Shown here one piece after another: positions 28,514-38,157 of a stretch of 64,000 nt of DNA. The position numbers were made by a program, and so were the translations under genes. The stretch's first letter is position 1. Each line of letters begins with the position of its first letter. Origin of the DNA: Fictibacillus solisalsi (GTDB lineage Bacteria; Bacillota; Bacilli; Bacillales; Fictibacillaceae); assembly GCF_900103485.1 (NCBI RefSeq), contig NZ_FNHW01000001.1, positions 2,067,057 through 2,131,056 on the forward strand. Direction: 5' to 3'. The notes beneath the pieces were generated by a model, which searched no databases, was not told the DNA's origin, and saw only the letters and a list, made by a program, of their open reading frames with translations.

Positions 28514-29430
28514 AGGGCCACCCTCTTTCGTTTATCGTCCATCCAGTCGGTAAAACAGTGGAGAAGAATTCTGTTAAAATCCCAATCTTGTTCAAACGAT
28601 TTCACATAACTGACGATGTGGGCCAGCTCTTCATTTTTCAACTGAACCACGCAATCCTGAAGCTCCCATGGCGTTAAAATCTCTGCAAGAAGCAAATACC
28701 CCTGTTCCCTCTCAAGTGAAAAATGTTCGTTTATACAGGTTAAAAGTTTCCTGAGCGAATACGGGCCGCACTCTTTCAGCCACTCTGTCAACAGCCTGCG
28801 CAGCGGCTGGTATCCGTGCTCTGGATAGTCATCGCTTCCCCGGTAAAACAGGATATTGAAAATCTGTCCGCCATTGTTCATGTGGGTGTCCGAATCAAAC
28901 AGCGGCAGCGGTACATGGCTTGAAGCTTTTTTTAGTTCCATTGCAAGATTAAGCCGTTTATTTGCTTCCGGCAGTGAGTTTTTTACACTCACCAGTTCAT
29001 TGTATTCTTTACTCAGCTTATGGATGGCCGCGAGACAGGCATCAAACGAATAGTGATCTTCCTTTGTAACGGAGCTGAACTCCTCCTGAAGTTCAAGCCC
29101 TGCCTGCAGCATGTTGCCGATCAATAAGCCCCACCTTTTTTCATGGCCACTTCGTTCATGTGTTCCTTCGACATAATCATGAAGTGTCAAATACTCGCTT
29201 CCCATATCCACCCACGGCTTGCCTTCTGATGTCCGTATCATCCGGTCAGCAACAGCGAGACTGTTCTTGCCTACCTCATCTCTCCACCGGACATGCCAGT
29301 CAAGAAGCGCGCGATCCTTCCAGATTCGGATTTGTTTTACCCCGCAATCGGTATTCACAAGAATATCTTTTTCTTTCCAGGTTACCTTTTGAAGTTCATA
29401 ATTTTTCTTAATCTCAAATAGTATGGTCAT
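28510..29430 (-). CDS. Divergent CotS-like protein between spoVID and ysxE
   Basis: 306 residues from the ATG at 29430, behind AGGGGCGGTGG that overlaps the spoVID stop. No named family is obvious, but the plan follows its neighbour YsxE: an N-terminal lobe with ILVNTDCGVKQIRIW, a helical middle, then LPLFDSDTHMNNGGQIFNILFY where a kinase catalytic loop would be, and a C-terminal NEHFSLEREQGYLLLAEILTPWEL like the FxLxxEExxLLxxxIxYPE of CotS proteins. I infer a degenerate CotS-like paralogue. It is in the spoVID-ysxE operon (14 nt after spoVID, GTGA overlap with ysxE), so it is probably a mother-cell coat protein. Confidence 0.65.
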   Translation of the reverse strand: MTILFEIKKNYELQKVTWKEKDILVNTDCGVKQIRIWKDRALLDWHVRWRDEVGKNSLAVADRMIRTSEGKPWVDMGSEYLTLHDYVEGTHERSGHEKRWGLLIGNMLQAGLELQEEFSSVTKEDHYSFDACLAAIHKLSKEYNELVSVKNSLPEANKRLNLAMELKKASSHVPLPLFDSDTHMNNGGQIFNILFYRGSDDYPEHGYQPLRRLLTEWLKECGPYSLRKLLTCINEHFSLEREQGYLLLAEILTPWELQDCVVQLKNEELAHIVSYVKSFEQDWDFNRILLHCFTDWMDDKRKRVAL

Positions 29431-29444
29431 CTCTTCCACCGCCC

Positions 29445-30920
29445 CTAACGGCTATGCGAGAAGGGAATGTAAATAATCTGGCCTTCATTGACTTCTTCCT
29501 GGTTGATTCTGTTCACCCTGAGTAAGGAATGGATGGAAACGTCATACCGCTCGCAAATACTGTCCAACGATTCTCCCCGCTGGATAATGTACATTTTTAC
29601 TTTTGAAAACTTTTCTTCATTACCGGAAAGCATTTTTGTCAGATACAAAGCATTTTCTTCTTTTCGTGAAGGGGCAGTATGCTCCGCTTCTTCTGGCTCT
29701 TCTTCATAAACATGTTCTGCATTTTCACCGGTAACGACATCTTCGGTTTGTGCATAAGAGAACGGAGAATAGGTTTCAGGCCGTTGTTCTTCAATCTGTG
29801 CGTAATCATGTGAATCGGTGTCAGGCCGTTGTTCTTCGATCTGTGCATAATCATGTGAATCGGTGTCAGGCCGTTGTTCTTCGATCTGTGCGTAATCATG
29901 TGAATCGGTGTCAGCCCAGCTGTCCTCCACTGTAACGGTTTCTTCCTGTTGAAACGCGGGCACTGGCGGTACAGGCGGTGTATATGAAGGTGTATAGTAG
30001 GATATCGATTTAAGCGCCGGAAACGCCGTTTCTTCTTCTGCCTCTTCACCTTGTTCTTCCTCCGTTTTCATAGCCGGCTCTTCTGCAAGCGATGAATAAT
30101 CATCATCCTGCCGGTTGTAGTAGATGGCAGGCTCTAAGAAATCATCCACTTCCGGTTGATCCGGAACAGGCATTTCAAAATGCTTTTTGGATTCAAAGGA
30201 GAAGGGCGCAAAGATTTCCTCTTCCGCATCCCTTGGTGTCTCTTCCTCCTGTTCTTCAGGCTGCTCGTTTTCATACCTCGCCTCAAAAGCAGGAATTTCA
30301 AAGGCTTCAACCGCCTCTTCTTCGTCATTGCTTGTAAAAGATTCAAATGCTTCTTCCTCGTCATTGCTTGTGAAAGATTCAAACGCTTCTTCCTCGTCAT
30401 TGCTTGTGAAAGATTCAAACGTTTCTTCAACCGGTTGTTCCGAAAACTCCTCTTCCTCTCGTTCGCCAGCTTCTTCATTGCTGTCGAGAATCCCTGATAT
30501 GGAAACAGACGCCGTCAGCTCCAGGCATGTCGGATTAGGGAGTTCATAATCAAAGGCATCAACCAGGATAAAAACTTCTTCCAGCCGCGGCACACGCGAT
30601 GATGGAATCGTGATGTCTACCGGGAACCGGTGATCAAGTTCTGCAATTCCTTCATCATTCATTTTCAATTGGGTCAATGATCGGTAGGATACCTGCTCTC
30701 TTAGCGAACCGGTCTCCAAATTAAGCGAACCGCCCTCATCCAATACACATGGACGGTACTCACCATGCAGCTTCAGGGCTCCTTTAACACAAACCTGGCC
30801 ATTTTCCTCTGTAACCTGAATTTCCGGCTCCATGGCCATTGATAAAACTTCCGCAACTTCCTGTCCTTTCTTTAACCAGACCGACTCCTCAATGGAGAAA
30901 CGCAGTTTCGATGGATTCAA
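29445..30920 (-). CDS. spoVID: Spore coat morphogenetic protein SpoVID
   Basis: 491 residues. Drives encasement of the spore by the coat and binds SafA and SpoIVA. Conserved N-terminal domain (1-150, LRFSIEESVWLKKGQEVAEVLS), long acidic middle rich in Glu, and a C-terminal LysM domain (about 440-487, MYIIQRGESLDSICERYDVS). The middle contains three 12-residue repeats (FESFTSNDEEEA) and three 15-residue repeats (TDSHDYAQIEEQRPD). The start is a TTG at 30920, nine nt after AAAGGAGG and aligned with the known start; the frame is open to 30944. Expressed from a likely sigma-E promoter. Confidence 0.92.
   Translation of the reverse strand: MNPSKLRFSIEESVWLKKGQEVAEVLSMAMEPEIQVTEENGQVCVKGALKLHGEYRPCVLDEGGSLNLETGSLREQVSYRSLTQLKMNDEGIAELDHRFPVDITIPSSRVPRLEEVFILVDAFDYELPNPTCLELTASVSISGILDSNEEAGEREEEEFSEQPVEETFESFTSNDEEEAFESFTSNDEEEAFESFTSNDEEEAVEAFEIPAFEARYENEQPEEQEEETPRDAEEEIFAPFSFESKKHFEMPVPDQPEVDDFLEPAIYYNRQDDDYSSLAEEPAMKTEEEQGEEAEEETAFPALKSISYYTPSYTPPVPPVPAFQQEETVTVEDSWADTDSHDYAQIEEQRPDTDSHDYAQIEEQRPDTDSHDYAQIEEQRPETYSPFSYAQTEDVVTGENAEHVYEEEPEEAEHTAPSRKEENALYLTKMLSGNEEKFSKVKMYIIQRGESLDSICERYDVSIHSLLRVNRINQEEVNEGQIIYIPFSHSR
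29776..29910. repeat. 45-bp in-frame tandem repeat in spoVID (3 copies)
   Basis: Three head-to-tail 45-bp units (29776-29820, 29821-29865, 29866-29910) that differ at only a few positions, each encoding 15 residues around HDYAQIEEQRP. A fourth degenerate partial copy follows. Multiple of three, so the reading frame is kept. Confidence 0.95.
30313..30420. repeat. 36-bp in-frame tandem repeat in spoVID (3 copies)
   Basis: Three 36-bp units (30313-30348, 30349-30384, 30385-30420), each encoding FESFTSNDEEEA or close to it. The copies are nearly identical at DNA level, which indicates recent expansion. Confidence 0.95.
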
Positions 30921-30959
30921 CGCCTTTCTCCTCCTTTCAGCCAAATATCATACATTACA

Positions 30960-30988
30960 GGATTATGAACAGGTTGGTAAAAATATGA
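30960..30988 (-). promoter_or_regulatory. Candidate sigma-E promoter of spoVID
   Basis: On the minus strand TCATATT (perfect match to KMATATT) is followed after 14 nt by CATAATCC, which keeps the CATA core of the -10. It lies 40 nt before the spoVID TTG and after the hem terminator, so the coat genes are separable from heme synthesis. Confidence 0.6.
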
Positions 30989-31041
30989 TTGGAAAAGCAA
31001 GAAAGAGGAAGCCGCAGATTTAGTTTCTTGTTTGCACAACA

Positions 31042-31082
31042 AAAAAACTGCATCCGGTATAACCGGTGCAGTTTTTTTGTTG
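31042..31082 (-). terminator. Terminator after hemL
   Basis: AACTGCACCGGT and ACCGGATGCAGTT pair almost perfectly around TATA, with a T-run after the stem on the minus strand and another on the opposite strand. It ends the hemAXCDBL operon about 60 nt after hemL. Confidence 0.85.
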
Positions 31083-31138
31083 AAAGGGATGTTCCCCATT
31101 CTTGCCATGGAAATAGTGTATTTCCGTTCGCAATACAC

Positions 31139-32428
31139 TTATTTTTTCAGCTGGGAAAATGCTTTTTCACAAGCCGCTATTGTTTTTTCGATATCGTCAT
31201 CACTATGTGCGGTAGAAAGGAACAATCCTTCAAACTGAGATGGAGGAAGGGAAATACCCTCTTCCAGCATCGTCTTGAAATAAGACGCAAAATAATCCAG
31301 ATTGGAAGTTTTGGCACTTTCATAATCCACAACATCCTGGTCTGTAAAGAAGAATCCAATCATAGAGCCGGCACGGTTCAGGCTGTGCGGGATTCCGTAT
31401 TTTTCAGCTGCCGCTGCAATTCCTTCTGCCAGACGGTCTCCCTTTTTTACAAATTCTTTGTACGATTCAGGAGTCAGCTGGGACAGCGTTTCATATCCTG
31501 CCGCCATGGCGAGAGGATTTCCAGAAAGTGTACCTGCCTGATAAATCGGGCCACTCGGAGCTACTTGCTCCATGATTTCCTTCTTCCCGCCATAGGCACC
31601 GACCGGAAGGCCGCCACCGATTACCTTGCCCAGACAGGTAAGGTCAGGTGTTACGCCAAAATAGCCTTGCGCACAGTTGTAATCGACGCGGAAGCCGGTC
31701 ATTACCTCATCAAAAATCAGCAGTGAACCGTATTGTTTTGTTACTTCACGAAGACCCTCAAGGAATCCCTTTTGCGGAGGGACAACACCCATATTTCCGG
31801 CAACTGGCTCCACAATGATACACGCGATGTCTTCACCGAACTGTTCAAAGGCAAAACGGACACTTTCAAGATCATTGTACGGAACGGTTATCGTGTTTTT
31901 GGCAATGGACTCAGGAACTCCCGGGCTGTCTGGCAGTCCCAGTGTAGCCACTCCTGAGCCGGCTTTAATGAGAAGGGAGTCCCCATGGCCGTGGTAGCAT
32001 CCTTCAAATTTCAAAATCTTGTTCCTGCCGGTATAGCCTCGGGCCAGACGCAACGCACTCATTGTCGCTTCTGTTCCAGAGTTGACCATTCGGACAATTT
32101 CAATGGAAGGGACTCTTTCGACCACAAGCTCCGCAAGCTTTGTTTCCCACTCGGTAGGAGCCCCAAAACTGGTGCCCAGTTCAGCGGTTTTTTTCAAGGA
32201 ATCTACGACTTTCTCATCGGCATGTCCCAAAATAAGCGGCCCCCATGACAAAACGTAGTCAATGTATTCATTGCCGTCAATATCATAGATTTTGGAGCCT
32301 TTTCCTCTTTCCATATATACCGGATCCATATTCACCGATTTAAAAGCACGCACCGGGCTGTTTACACCGCCTGGCATATACTTTTTTGCTTCCTGGAAAG
32401 CAGCGCTTGATTTTTCAAAGCTTCTCAT
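31139..32428 (-). CDS. hemL: Glutamate-1-semialdehyde 2,1-aminomutase HemL
   Basis: 429 residues, PLP enzyme converting glutamate-1-semialdehyde to 5-aminolevulinate. The N-terminal signature [15 protein letters not shown], the central [30 protein letters not shown] and the PLP lysine in [18 protein letters not shown] are intact. The ATG follows GACAGGAGG. Last gene of the hem operon. Confidence 0.97.
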   Translation of the reverse strand: MRSFEKSSAAFQEAKKYMPGGVNSPVRAFKSVNMDPVYMERGKGSKIYDIDGNEYIDYVLSWGPLILGHADEKVVDSLKKTAELGTSFGAPTEWETKLAELVVERVPSIEIVRMVNSGTEATMSALRLARGYTGRNKILKFEGCYHGHGDSLLIKAGSGVATLGLPDSPGVPESIAKNTITVPYNDLESVRFAFEQFGEDIACIIVEPVAGNMGVVPPQKGFLEGLREVTKQYGSLLIFDEVMTGFRVDYNCAQGYFGVTPDLTCLGKVIGGGLPVGAYGGKKEIMEQVAPSGPIYQAGTLSGNPLAMAAGYETLSQLTPESYKEFVKKGDRLAEGIAAAAEKYGIPHSLNRAGSMIGFFFTDQDVVDYESAKTSNLDYFASYFKTMLEEGISLPPSQFEGLFLSTAHSDDDIEKTIAACEKAFSQLKK

Positions 32429-32446
32429 GTTTATAACCTCCTGTCC

Positions 32447-33418
32447 TTAACGGTTTAACCAGCGTGAAACATCCTTTGCATGATAAGTGATGATTAAATC
32501 AGCGCCTGCGCGTTTCATTCCAGTCAGCGTCTCCATCACAATGCTTTCTTCATCAATCCAGCCGTTTTGGGCCGCCGCTTTAATCATGGAATACTCCCCG
32601 CTCACATTATAGGCAACAAGAGGGAGCGGATAGCGGTCCTTAAGCTCACGAAGTACATCAAGGTAAGCCAAGGCCGGTTTTACCATTAGGAAGTCTGCAC
32701 CTTCCTCAATGTCAGATTCAGCTTCACGAAGAGCCTCCATGCGGTTAGCATGGTCCATTTGGTATGACTTTCGGTCACCAAATTGCGGAGAGCTGTGAGC
32801 TGCTTCACGGAACGGACCGTAATAAGCAGATGAATATTTAACAGAATAGGACATGATCGGTACATTTAGAAATCCGGCTTCGTCCAACCCTGCTCTAATG
32901 GCCGTTACAAATCCATCCATCATGTTGGATGGAGCAATAACATCGGCTCCCGCTTTTGCCTGGGAGACCGCTGTATTCGCCAATGCTGCAAGCGATTCAT
33001 CATTCAGCACTTCTCCGTCTCTGATAATGCCGCAATGGCCGTGATCTGTGTACTGGCACAAACACGTATCGGCAATCACGGTAAGCTGTGGAAATCTCTC
33101 CTTAATCATTTTGATCGCCTTTTGGACAATTCCGTTATGGTCATAAGCCGAGCTGCCGACTTCGTCTTTATGATCCGGCACGCCAAATACCATAACAGAA
33201 CGGATATTGAGATCCACTAGCTCCTGCATTTCCTCATAAAGATAGTCAAGAGATACGTGGTAAACGCCAGGCATTGATGGCACTTCCTGCTTGACCTTTT
33301 CACCTTCTACAAAGAAGATCGGATAGATGAGATCATCTGTATGCAAATGTGTTTCTCTGACTAGCGCACGCATGCTTTCACTTGTGCGCAATCGTCGGTG
33401 TCGTTTAAAGTTCATCAT
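32447..33418 (-). CDS. hemB: Delta-aminolevulinic acid dehydratase (porphobilinogen synthase)
   Basis: 323 residues. Condenses two 5-aminolevulinates to porphobilinogen. The two active-site lysines are in [17 protein letters not shown] and [13 protein letters not shown], and the zinc-type cysteine cluster is in [15 protein letters not shown], so it should be a Zn-dependent enzyme. Starts in an ATGA overlap with hemD, behind AAAGGGG. Confidence 0.97.
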   Translation of the reverse strand: MMNFKRHRRLRTSESMRALVRETHLHTDDLIYPIFFVEGEKVKQEVPSMPGVYHVSLDYLYEEMQELVDLNIRSVMVFGVPDHKDEVGSSAYDHNGIVQKAIKMIKERFPQLTVIADTCLCQYTDHGHCGIIRDGEVLNDESLAALANTAVSQAKAGADVIAPSNMMDGFVTAIRAGLDEAGFLNVPIMSYSVKYSSAYYGPFREAAHSSPQFGDRKSYQMDHANRMEALREAESDIEEGADFLMVKPALAYLDVLRELKDRYPLPLVAYNVSGEYSMIKAAAQNGWIDEESIVMETLTGMKRAGADLIITYHAKDVSRWLNR

Positions 33419-34176
33419 TGTTTCCCCTTTCCGAAAAAAATCCTCACCGTGTCTATTATACCTTCTTCCGTATAATCATTGGCAGTAATCAGCTTACGAA
33501 AGCCGGTTGCTTTTGCTCTTGAAGCAGTTACCGGTCCAACACAGGCAGCGGGAACGTCTTGATAATCAGCCAGCCGGCTGCCGATGGTCTCACTAAAAAA
33601 TGAGATACTCGAAGGGCTCATAAAAAGGAGCAAGTCCACCTTGGCTGGAAGCTGCCCGGCATCTAGAACAGGGTTCTTTTTTGTTTGATAAACAATCATT
33701 TCCGTGACGTCCGCTATTCCGGCAAGCGTTTTTTTAACGGTTGACTTCGCCAGGTTACCTTTAGGAACCAGCACCTTGCTGCCTGGTGTAACCGTGCGCT
33801 TTAAGAGAGCTGCGAGCTCCCGTCCCTCAAATCGTTCAGGGATTAAATCCACATAAATTCCCTGTCGTTCCAGACTTTCTGCTGTTTTTCGCCCCACGGC
33901 TGCAATCTTCATGCCAGCCAGGGACAACTTCTCGGCTTGCAGCCATTCAAAGAAATAGCGGACCCCGTTGATGCTTGTAAAGACGACCCACTCAAAGGCA
34001 TCAAATTCCCGCCTTATTTCTTTTGCAGTAGCGCCCGGCTCTGCTTTTGTAATATGCATCACCGGAAAGCTGACCGCTTCTGCCCCTTCCTCCCGCAATT
34101 TGGATAAGAGCTTCCGGGATTGTTCAACTGCCCTAGTAACTACAATTGTCTTTCCCGTTAACAGACTGGCATTCAT
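33415..34176 (-). CDS. hemD: Uroporphyrinogen-III synthase HemD
   Basis: 253 residues. Cyclises hydroxymethylbilane with inversion of ring D. The family is poorly conserved; seen here are the N-terminal [33 protein letters not shown] and the C-terminal [19 protein letters not shown]. Overlaps hemC and hemB by 4 nt each, supporting the assignment by operon position. Confidence 0.94.
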   Translation of the reverse strand: MNASLLTGKTIVVTRAVEQSRKLLSKLREEGAEAVSFPVMHITKAEPGATAKEIRREFDAFEWVVFTSINGVRYFFEWLQAEKLSLAGMKIAAVGRKTAESLERQGIYVDLIPERFEGRELAALLKRTVTPGSKVLVPKGNLAKSTVKKTLAGIADVTEMIVYQTKKNPVLDAGQLPAKVDLLLFMSPSSISFFSETIGSRLADYQDVPAACVGPVTASRAKATGFRKLITANDYTEEGIIDTVRIFFGKGKQ

Positions 34177-35105
34177 ATGCCCAAATCTTTCTTTACCTTC
34201 TCTAAAATATCTGCTGCTCCTTTATCTTTCAGAGTGCCAGCTAATTCAACACCAAGCTTTTGTGCATCATTTGAAACGGCATGTTCTTTTATGATGGTTT
34301 TTCCATCAGGAGTTCCCACAAGACCGGTTAAAGAAATCTCGCCTGTTTTTGTTTTTTCCGCATAAGCCGCAATCGGCACCTGGCAGCCGCCTTCAAGTGT
34401 GTAAAGGAAAGCCCGCTCCGCCATTACCGTTTCAAACGTCTCTTTATCATTTATTTGCTGAAGAAAATGAATGAGCTCTTTATCGTCTTCTCTGCATTCG
34501 ATTGACAATGCTCCCTGACCCACCGCCGGAAGACTTGTGGTGACAGACAGGTATTCTGTTACCGTATCACTGGACCAGCCCATACGCTCAAGGCCTGCCG
34601 CAGCGAGTATAATCGCGTCAAATTCTCCTGAACGCAATTTTCCGAGCCGTGTATCAATATTACCCCTGACGGACTTAATAGAAAGATCCGGTCTTGCGTT
34701 CAAAATTTGAGCAGCGCGGCGCAGGGAGCTTGTACCAACGACCGCGCCGGACGGAAGATCTTGCAGAGAGTTGTATTTCTCTGAAATAAACGCATCACGA
34801 GGATCTACACGCTTAGGTGTACACCCGATCATCAAGCCGTCTGGAAGTACTGAAGGCATATCTTTCATACTATGTACAGCCATATCAATCTCTTTGTTTA
34901 AAAGAGCCTGCTCGATCTCTTTTACAAACAGCCCTTTGCCCCCTACTTTGGAAAGCGTTACGTCAAGGATGACATCCCCTTTGGTAACGATTTCTTTTAC
35001 CTCAAATTCAAAAGGGCACCCGAGAGCTTTTAACTGGTCAATAAACCAATTGGTCTGGGTTAGCGCCAATTTACTTCGTCTTGATCCTACTACGATTTTT
35101 CTCAT
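34173..35105 (-). CDS. hemC: Porphobilinogen deaminase (hydroxymethylbilane synthase)
   Basis: 310 residues. Polymerises four porphobilinogens on a dipyrromethane cofactor attached to the cysteine in [12 protein letters not shown] (about residue 242). N-terminal [33 protein letters not shown] and [18 protein letters not shown] are typical. Starts 33 nt after hemX. Confidence 0.97.
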   Translation of the reverse strand: MRKIVVGSRRSKLALTQTNWFIDQLKALGCPFEFEVKEIVTKGDVILDVTLSKVGGKGLFVKEIEQALLNKEIDMAVHSMKDMPSVLPDGLMIGCTPKRVDPRDAFISEKYNSLQDLPSGAVVGTSSLRRAAQILNARPDLSIKSVRGNIDTRLGKLRSGEFDAIILAAAGLERMGWSSDTVTEYLSVTTSLPAVGQGALSIECREDDKELIHFLQQINDKETFETVMAERAFLYTLEGGCQVPIAAYAEKTKTGEISLTGLVGTPDGKTIIKEHAVSNDAQKLGVELAGTLKDKGAADILEKVKKDLGI

Positions 35106-35138
35106 CTATTTAAAACCTCCTACAAGATTGCCGTTTAC

Positions 35139-35966
35139 CTACTGATACCAAAAATGAAATTCGGTCAGCGTCGATGCCAGAAAATAATTGATCAGGACAA
35201 TCAGAAAGGCCGCCGTGTTCCACACAGCGAGGGTTTTTCCCTGCAGTCCCCTGGCTACTTTTTGATACAAAAAGATACTGTACACTGCAATAACCACAAA
35301 GGATGAAATCACCTTTGCATCTAGCAGTGAAAAGTCCTGTACTTTTAAGAATGCCCAGATGACACCCAATATTAAACTCAATAAAAGAATGGGTACTCCT
35401 GTTATATTTAAGCCGTAGGACAGCCGTTCCAGCGTAGAAAGGCTGCCAAGGCGCTGAAGTCGTTTGTTCCACTTCTTCTGTTTCAGCAGCCTGTGCTGCA
35501 GCAGGTACATAATTGAAAAAATAAACGAAAGCGTAAACGTGCCGTACGAGATAAATGCCATGGTCACGTGTATGACCAAAAGCTCGGAAATGAGCCTGGT
35601 CGACATTTCGTCACTGACCCGTTCACCCGGAGCAAACAGATTAATAGACATGATCAGAAAACCGAGCACATTGGTGAAAAAAACCAAAAAATCGATTCTG
35701 AAAAACCAGTTTAACACCAACGATAAGGTGACCAATATCCATGCATAAAAAAACAAGCCCTCGAAAGGCGTCAAAATAGGCGGGCGCCCCATTTCAACCA
35801 TACGCTGGACGAAAAAAACCGACTGCAGTACCCAGACAATAGAAAGCAACCAGAAGGCGATTCGGTTAGCCTTCCGGTTGTTTTGTAAAAAGTCGATAAA
35901 ATAACCTATAATGCTCAGCGCATATAAAATAATGGTCGTATCGTATATCCAATTTGCGTTTTGCAT
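35139..35966 (-). CDS. hemX: Integral membrane protein HemX
   Basis: 275 residues with about eight membrane helices, belonging to the cytochrome c assembly (CcmC/CcsA-like) family. In B. subtilis HemX lowers the cellular amount of HemA and so tunes the pathway. Position between hemA and hemC and length agree. Near the middle are the family segments HVTMAFISYGTFTLSFIFSIMYL and a conserved Trp-containing loop. A minus-strand GGGGAG precedes the ATG. Confidence 0.93.
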   Translation of the reverse strand: MQNANWIYDTTIILYALSIIGYFIDFLQNNRKANRIAFWLLSIVWVLQSVFFVQRMVEMGRPPILTPFEGLFFYAWILVTLSLVLNWFFRIDFLVFFTNVLGFLIMSINLFAPGERVSDEMSTRLISELLVIHVTMAFISYGTFTLSFIFSIMYLLQHRLLKQKKWNKRLQRLGSLSTLERLSYGLNITGVPILLLSLILGVIWAFLKVQDFSLLDAKVISSFVVIAVYSIFLYQKVARGLQGKTLAVWNTAAFLIVLINYFLASTLTEFHFWYQ

Positions 35967-36004
35967 ATCAGAAACTCCCCTCTAGGAGCCCAGTGACATC
36001 TCCT

Positions 36005-37345
36005 TTACAGAGGCAGGGAAGGAGATGCTTCACGTAACTTTGATGTTTCTTTTTCCGTTTTCAGCTCTTGCCGTTTCACCTCATCTTCAAGCGCAAAAAT
36101 TTTGGTGAAAAATTCAAGCGCTTGATCTGCCCCAGGTTCCCCAGCCTGCTCTTTAATTCTTACAATCGGATCGCGGAGCAACTGATTGACAATGCTTTTC
36201 GTATGCTTGCTCAGCACCTTCTTCTCACGATCACTCAAATGCGGCATCTTCCGTTCAATGCTTTGCATTGTTTCTGCCTGTACAGCGAGCGCTTTTTCAC
36301 GCAGTGCTGTAATCACCGGCACTACGCCGAGCATGTTCACCCATGATTGAAAGGCTACAATTTCGCCTTCAATCATAATTTCAATCTTTTCCGCCTCTTT
36401 CTTACGTTCTGCCAGGTTGGCTTCGACAATGCCTTCGAGGTCATCAATATCATAAAGAAAAACACTTTCCAACTCGTTTAAACCTGGATCCAAGTCGCGC
36501 GGAACAGCGATATCCACCATAAACAGCGGACGGCCTTTTCTTTGCTTGAGAACGGATTGAACCATTTCCTTTGTGATGACATAAGATTCTGATCCAGTTG
36601 AAGTAATAACAATGTCAGCGATGTTAAGCACACTGCCCAATTCTTCCATAGGGTGTGCAGTCCCATTGAATCGTCCGGCCAGCTCGAGCGCTTTTTCAAA
36701 CGTCCGGTTCACGACATGGACACTGGCAACACCGTTGCTGTGAAGGTGCTTCGCTGTTAATTCACCCATTTTACCGGCACCGACAATTAGAATATCCTTT
36801 TTTTCCAGGCCGCCAAAGATTTTCTTTGCCAGCTCAACCGCGGCATAGCTTACTGACACGGCGTTTTCCCCGATTTCTGTTTCGGAGTGGGATCGCTTTG
36901 CGAGTGTTATTGCCTGTTTGAAAAGATGGTTAAAAATCGTACCTGTTGTTCCCTCTTGCTGTGCAAGAAGAAAACTGTCACGGACCTGTCCAAGAATTTG
37001 AGTTTCCCCCAATACCATTGAATCCAGCCCGGCAGCCACTCTGAATAAATGTTCTACAGCAATCTCTTCCTCACGAATAAAAAGAAATGGATTCAAGTCA
37101 TTCGTCTCAATGGAGAACCATTCTGCAAGAAAAGATTTCATGTAATAACGGCCAGTATGTAACTGGTCGACGACCGCATACACTTCTGTACGGTTGCAGG
37201 TGGAAACAATTGTGCATTCGAGAATACTTTTTCTTGCCCGCAATGCCTTATGTGCTTCCGCCAATTCAGTTGGCTGAAATGAAACTTTCTCTCGAATTTC
37301 AACAGGTGCGGTTTTGTAATTTAAACCGACAACAAGGATGTGCAT
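36005..37345 (-). CDS. hemA: Glutamyl-tRNA reductase HemA
   Basis: 446 residues. Reduces glutamyl-tRNA to glutamate-1-semialdehyde, the committed step. The catalytic cysteine is in VSTCNRTE (about residue 50), the conserved [13 protein letters not shown] follows, and the NADPH fold has [14 protein letters not shown] (about 185-200). The ATG at 37345 sits six nt after AAAGGGGGTG; a GTG three codons earlier lies inside that site. First gene of hemAXCDBL with a TATAAT promoter and a PerR-like site. Confidence 0.97.
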   Translation of the reverse strand: MHILVVGLNYKTAPVEIREKVSFQPTELAEAHKALRARKSILECTIVSTCNRTEVYAVVDQLHTGRYYMKSFLAEWFSIETNDLNPFLFIREEEIAVEHLFRVAAGLDSMVLGETQILGQVRDSFLLAQQEGTTGTIFNHLFKQAITLAKRSHSETEIGENAVSVSYAAVELAKKIFGGLEKKDILIVGAGKMGELTAKHLHSNGVASVHVVNRTFEKALELAGRFNGTAHPMEELGSVLNIADIVITSTGSESYVITKEMVQSVLKQRKGRPLFMVDIAVPRDLDPGLNELESVFLYDIDDLEGIVEANLAERKKEAEKIEIMIEGEIVAFQSWVNMLGVVPVITALREKALAVQAETMQSIERKMPHLSDREKKVLSKHTKSIVNQLLRDPIVRIKEQAGEPGADQALEFFTKIFALEDEVKRQELKTEKETSKLREASPSLPL

Positions 37346-37396
37346 CCCACTCACCCCCTTTTTCTCATCATAAAACTGCAGTAATTATCCTAATCC

Positions 37397-37429
37397 ATTA
37401 TAACATGTATAAGAAAATAATCATTCTAA
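37397..37429 (-). promoter_or_regulatory. hemA promoter with PerR-box-like site
   Basis: The minus strand has an extended -10 (TGTTATAAT; TATAAT at 37397-37402). Upstream, at 37415-37429, AAATAATCATTCTAA matches 11 of the 14 defined bases of the PerR box TTATAATnATTATAA and covers the -35 area, where binding would block RNA polymerase. B. subtilis hemA is a known PerR target. No good -35 hexamer is seen. Confidence 0.6.
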
Positions 37430-37652
37430 AAATGTGAACAGACTATGAAACGTATGCTATCATAAATAAAGTGCAACTCGTTGGATTTACTCCGAACAAT
37501 AAGTACTTCCCTATTCTGTCCAAACTGTTACAAACTATAAAAAAATCTTGGTTTCTAAAAAAAAATAATTGTGATACCCATATAAAAATAACAAATTTCG
37601 ACCCTTTTAGCAAAGGATTGATTTATGTTTTTTAATTTGTTTGGAGGTAACA
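37430..37652. other. AT-rich intergenic upstream of DUF5668-like gene
   Basis: About 220 AT-rich bases between the hemA promoter and the plus-strand membrane gene. Contains runs of A and T and the Shine-Dalgarno GGAGG at the right end. I find no convincing promoter for any named sigma factor. Confidence 0.3.
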
Positions 37653-38129
37653 ATGAGAGGTAAAGGAAGTTTTTCAGGTATTGTACTGCTGGGAATTGGA
37701 CTATTTTTCCTTGCTCAGCAAATGAAAGTTACATATGTTGCTCCCTATTTAACATGGCCAACGTTTCTGATTATTATTGGATTGGCTTTTCTTGTTCAAA
37801 GTTCTGGAGGAAAGGATGGCGCGAGTTCATTTTCTGCCATACTCCTGCTTGGGTTGGGAATTCATTTCCACGCGATCCATCGTATTGACAGCTGGCCCAA
37901 TCAGCCGTCAACCATCATTCTGATCATCGGTCTTGCTTTTCTGTATATGTACAAGCAGACGAAAGAAGGTCTGCTAGCAGGGATCGTGCTGATTGCCATC
38001 GCCGCATGGAATTTCTTCAACAAGTCACAGACACCGTCAATTACAGAATGGTTCTCTTCTGTGGAAGGGTTTTGGCCGTTTGTACTCATTGCTGTCGGTG
38101 CGTATTTTGTCTTTATCAAAAAAAAATAA
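37653..38129 (+). CDS. Six-helix membrane protein with LiaI/LiaF-like (DUF5668) repeats
   Basis: 158 residues with six hydrophobic segments that read as three repeats of a helical hairpin: GIVLLGIGLFFL with WPTFLIIIGLAFLV, SAILLLGLGIHF with TIILIIGLAFLYMY, and AGIVLIAIAAWNFF with FWPFVLIAVGAYFVFI. This resembles the LiaI-LiaF-like membrane region (DUF5668) linked to envelope stress responses. It may be the positional counterpart of B. subtilis ysxD between hemA and ysxC, but I cannot confirm orthology. The ATG at 37653 follows GGAGG by five nt. Transcribed opposite to its neighbours, with a convergent terminator. Confidence 0.75.
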   Translation: MRGKGSFSGIVLLGIGLFFLAQQMKVTYVAPYLTWPTFLIIIGLAFLVQSSGGKDGASSFSAILLLGLGIHFHAIHRIDSWPNQPSTIILIIGLAFLYMYKQTKEGLLAGIVLIAIAAWNFFNKSQTPSITEWFSSVEGFWPFVLIAVGAYFVFIKKK

Positions 38130-38157
38130 ACCAGAGCCTAGGCTCTGGTTTATTTTT
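38122..38157. terminator. Perfect palindromic bidirectional terminator
   Basis: An exact 36-bp palindrome (18-base arms centred on CCTAGG) with A/T runs at both ends. It lies between the convergent DUF5668-like gene and engB and includes the last bases of both coding sequences. Confidence 0.92.

Noticed and set aside
29639-30549. Opposite-strand and alternate-frame ORFs over spoVID
   Set aside because: They exist because the in-frame repeats of spoVID leave other frames open. Their products are repeats of basic or Ser-rich residues with no start signal.
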